Source of the DNA: Branchiostoma floridae | Taxonomy: Eukaryota > Chordata > Leptocardii > Amphioxiformes > Branchiostomatidae | DNA length: 64,000 nucleotides | Reading direction: 5' to 3' | NCBI RefSeq assembly: GCF_000003815.2 | Contig: NC_049979.1 | Location: 12,376,766-12,440,765 of the forward strand | In this document: positions 62,507-64,000 of the stretch, piece after piece | How the letters are laid out: every line of letters starts with the position of its first letter | How positions within the stretch are numbered: the first letter of the stretch is position 1 | Made by a program: the position numbers and the translations under genes | Notes under the pieces: generated by a model | What the model saw: the letters and a program-made list of their open reading frames with translations, nothing else | Database searches by the model: none | Told to the model about the DNA's origin: nothing

Positions 62507-64000
62507 GGGTGACTCGGCATGACTCACACTCTGTGGTCTTCCTTAGTCTTCAAGAAGATAACGTTATGTAGTTTGGGACCGTGATTTCAGATATCCTTCT
62601 TCATTTTTCTAGTAGTAACGTTGTTCGTTAAACTGGAGCCGTAAAGCTAAAACCAATTATGACATTATATAAAACCTTCTAAAACATACAACGTCCTCGT
62701 TAAAATAAAGAGAAGAAATGCCACAAAACTTGCGGGGAAACACAAACATCAAACACCAAGTCGGACGCTACTGCGCCAGTGGAGACCCCCCTTCCGGTAC
62801 TTGCTCCCTTCTCTCAGCACTTCGCAAAGTTGTGTCAGAGTGAAAAGTAAACCCCACAAATCTGTGACTATCTGTGGGTGAACGAGCTGCCTTGCCGGGG
62901 TCCAAATCATTTCCATGTTGCCGTGGCCGTTCGCTGCTTGTTCCATGCTGCATCCACAGTCTTCTAATAGCAAGCCGTGCCAAGCGCGAATTCATGGCGG
63001 TAACGTATGTATTGAAAGCAAGAACTGAGCTGCCTTGAAAGGCACAACTGTCTGCACTTTTGTTCTCTTTCCAGCTGAGTTTTCCTTTGTAAAGCATTCT
63101 AAGGCTCTGCGCTACCGTGTCTGAAAGGGGTCGCCAAACTCGAGACTGTTAGGTGCATGTTTAACCTTGATTTCGTCAAAGAAATTGCCGGTGCATCTCG
63201 AACAGGTCTACCTCAGGTCAGTTGGCCTTTTTTGGCCCTGGAAACAGCCTGGCATCCAGTCTACACTGAGCGCTACAACCAACGACGAAACAAATCTCGA
63301 CTGGTCTGTTGGGCTTACGAAAGACGCAGAAGGTTAGCCTCTTTACGTCAGAATGAAATACGATGCAGCTTTCCCCTGTGTCCCAGCAGACTAGTGAGAA
63401 AAGTGGGTCAGATGTAAAAATGTTGTGACGAAGGACAGATCTGGTCAAGTAGTCACCCCAGAATTCTTCATCACTGCTACTGCTACTGTATCCGTCCCTC
63501 TGTTTCCAGGGCTTACGCAAGCCAAGGAGGTCTCTTTCAACCTCAGCACAACTGAACTCTACATGACTCANNNNNNNNNNNNNNNNNNNNNNNNNNNNNN
63601 NNNNNNNNNNNNNNNNNNNNNNNNNNNNNNNNNNNNNNNNNNNNNNNNNNNNNNNNNNNNNNNNNNNNNNGGAGTCTTTCTAGACTGACGGCTTGGCTGA
63701 AATTAAGCATTGATAATCCGCCACAAACAGCAGATGTTTTCTCCAGATTGTTTATCGCGTGTTTTGTACATATTTCACTCTCGTCGTTGTGGGCGTCTTT
63801 CTGGTGTTCGAGAGGACCGTGCTAGCCTGGGTAACAGACTGTCTCCCTGCTCTCTAAGGCCGGTTCCTAGATTCTTGATCCAGCCAAAATGCCCCCAAGT
63901 AAATTTTATTCGAGATCGCTCCCCCTTCCATGAGTTACAAACATTTCTCACGGACTATCTCGGGGTGGGGTCGGGCTACTCATGGGAGCCACAATGTTGG
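62507..64000. other. Peroxidase intron or flank, no supported gene
   Basis: I looked for the next peroxidase exon (YVRPG, NFQLFE-like) on the plus strand and did not find it. The minus strand has open stretches (62768-63097, 63218-63520) with no recognisable domain. TAGCCTGGGTAAC at 63823 may be the start of another foldback element cut off by the window. Confidence 0.45.
63571..63670. other. Assembly gap (100 N)
   Basis: Exactly 100 Ns; the true length is unknown. Confidence 1.

Noticed and set aside
62768-63097. Minus-strand ORF of 109 codons near the right end
   Set aside because: No recognised family, no splice signals that join it to anything, and the region is rich in repeats.
63218-63520. 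Minus-strand ORF with a Ser-rich segment (GYSSSSSDEEFWGDY)
   Set aside because: It could be an exon of an unknown gene, but nothing beyond openness supports it, and an assembly gap lies next to it.

Overview
The window looks like nuclear DNA of an invertebrate chordate, most likely a cephalochordate (amphioxus). The genes are intron-rich, with GT-AG introns of a few hundred bases to 9 kb. Their proteins most resemble vertebrate families: MCM5, a mitochondrial-type arginase, an MFSD6-like transporter, an iodothyronine deiodinase, MESD and a secreted glutathione peroxidase. The DNA between exons is packed with short inverted-repeat elements, SINE-like repeats and microsatellites. The species call is inference. 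Two 100-N runs (41032-41131 and 63571-63670) mark assembly gaps.

Layout. 554-27326 (-): MCM5, 18 coding exons, with only the last one missing beyond the left edge. 27327-27904: a compact divergent promoter region with paired E2F-like sites on the MCM5 side and two inverted CCAAT boxes on the arginase side. 27905-36553 (+): arginase in 11 exons, complete. 36554-39864: non-coding, with a striking foldback. 39865-42175 (-): a MYND zinc-finger protein interrupted by an assembly gap. 42700-43215: a SINE-like repeat carrying a large AGAGT microsatellite. 44148-49860 (+): an MFSD6-like transporter in 8 exons. 51478-52563 (-): a deiodinase selenoprotein in two exons, with an in-frame TGA for selenocysteine and a well-formed SECIS element in its 3' flank (50935-50980). 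54072-55817 (+): MESD in two coding exons. 55818-61095: non-coding and repeat-rich, including a decayed copy of the sequence just upstream of the peroxidase. 61096-61457 (+): the first coding exon of a secreted glutathione peroxidase, also with an in-frame TGA. 61458-64000: its intron or flank, dominated by inverted-repeat elements.

The genes are unrelated housekeeping and metabolic genes, not an operon or cassette. Two points stand out. First, two selenoprotein genes lie within 10 kb, and ordinary translation would truncate both. Second, there are many small non-autonomous DNA transposons whose target duplications can be read directly: TTAA, TAA, 5 bp and 9 bp, including one element nested inside another of the same family. 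I found no sign of a novel multi-gene system.
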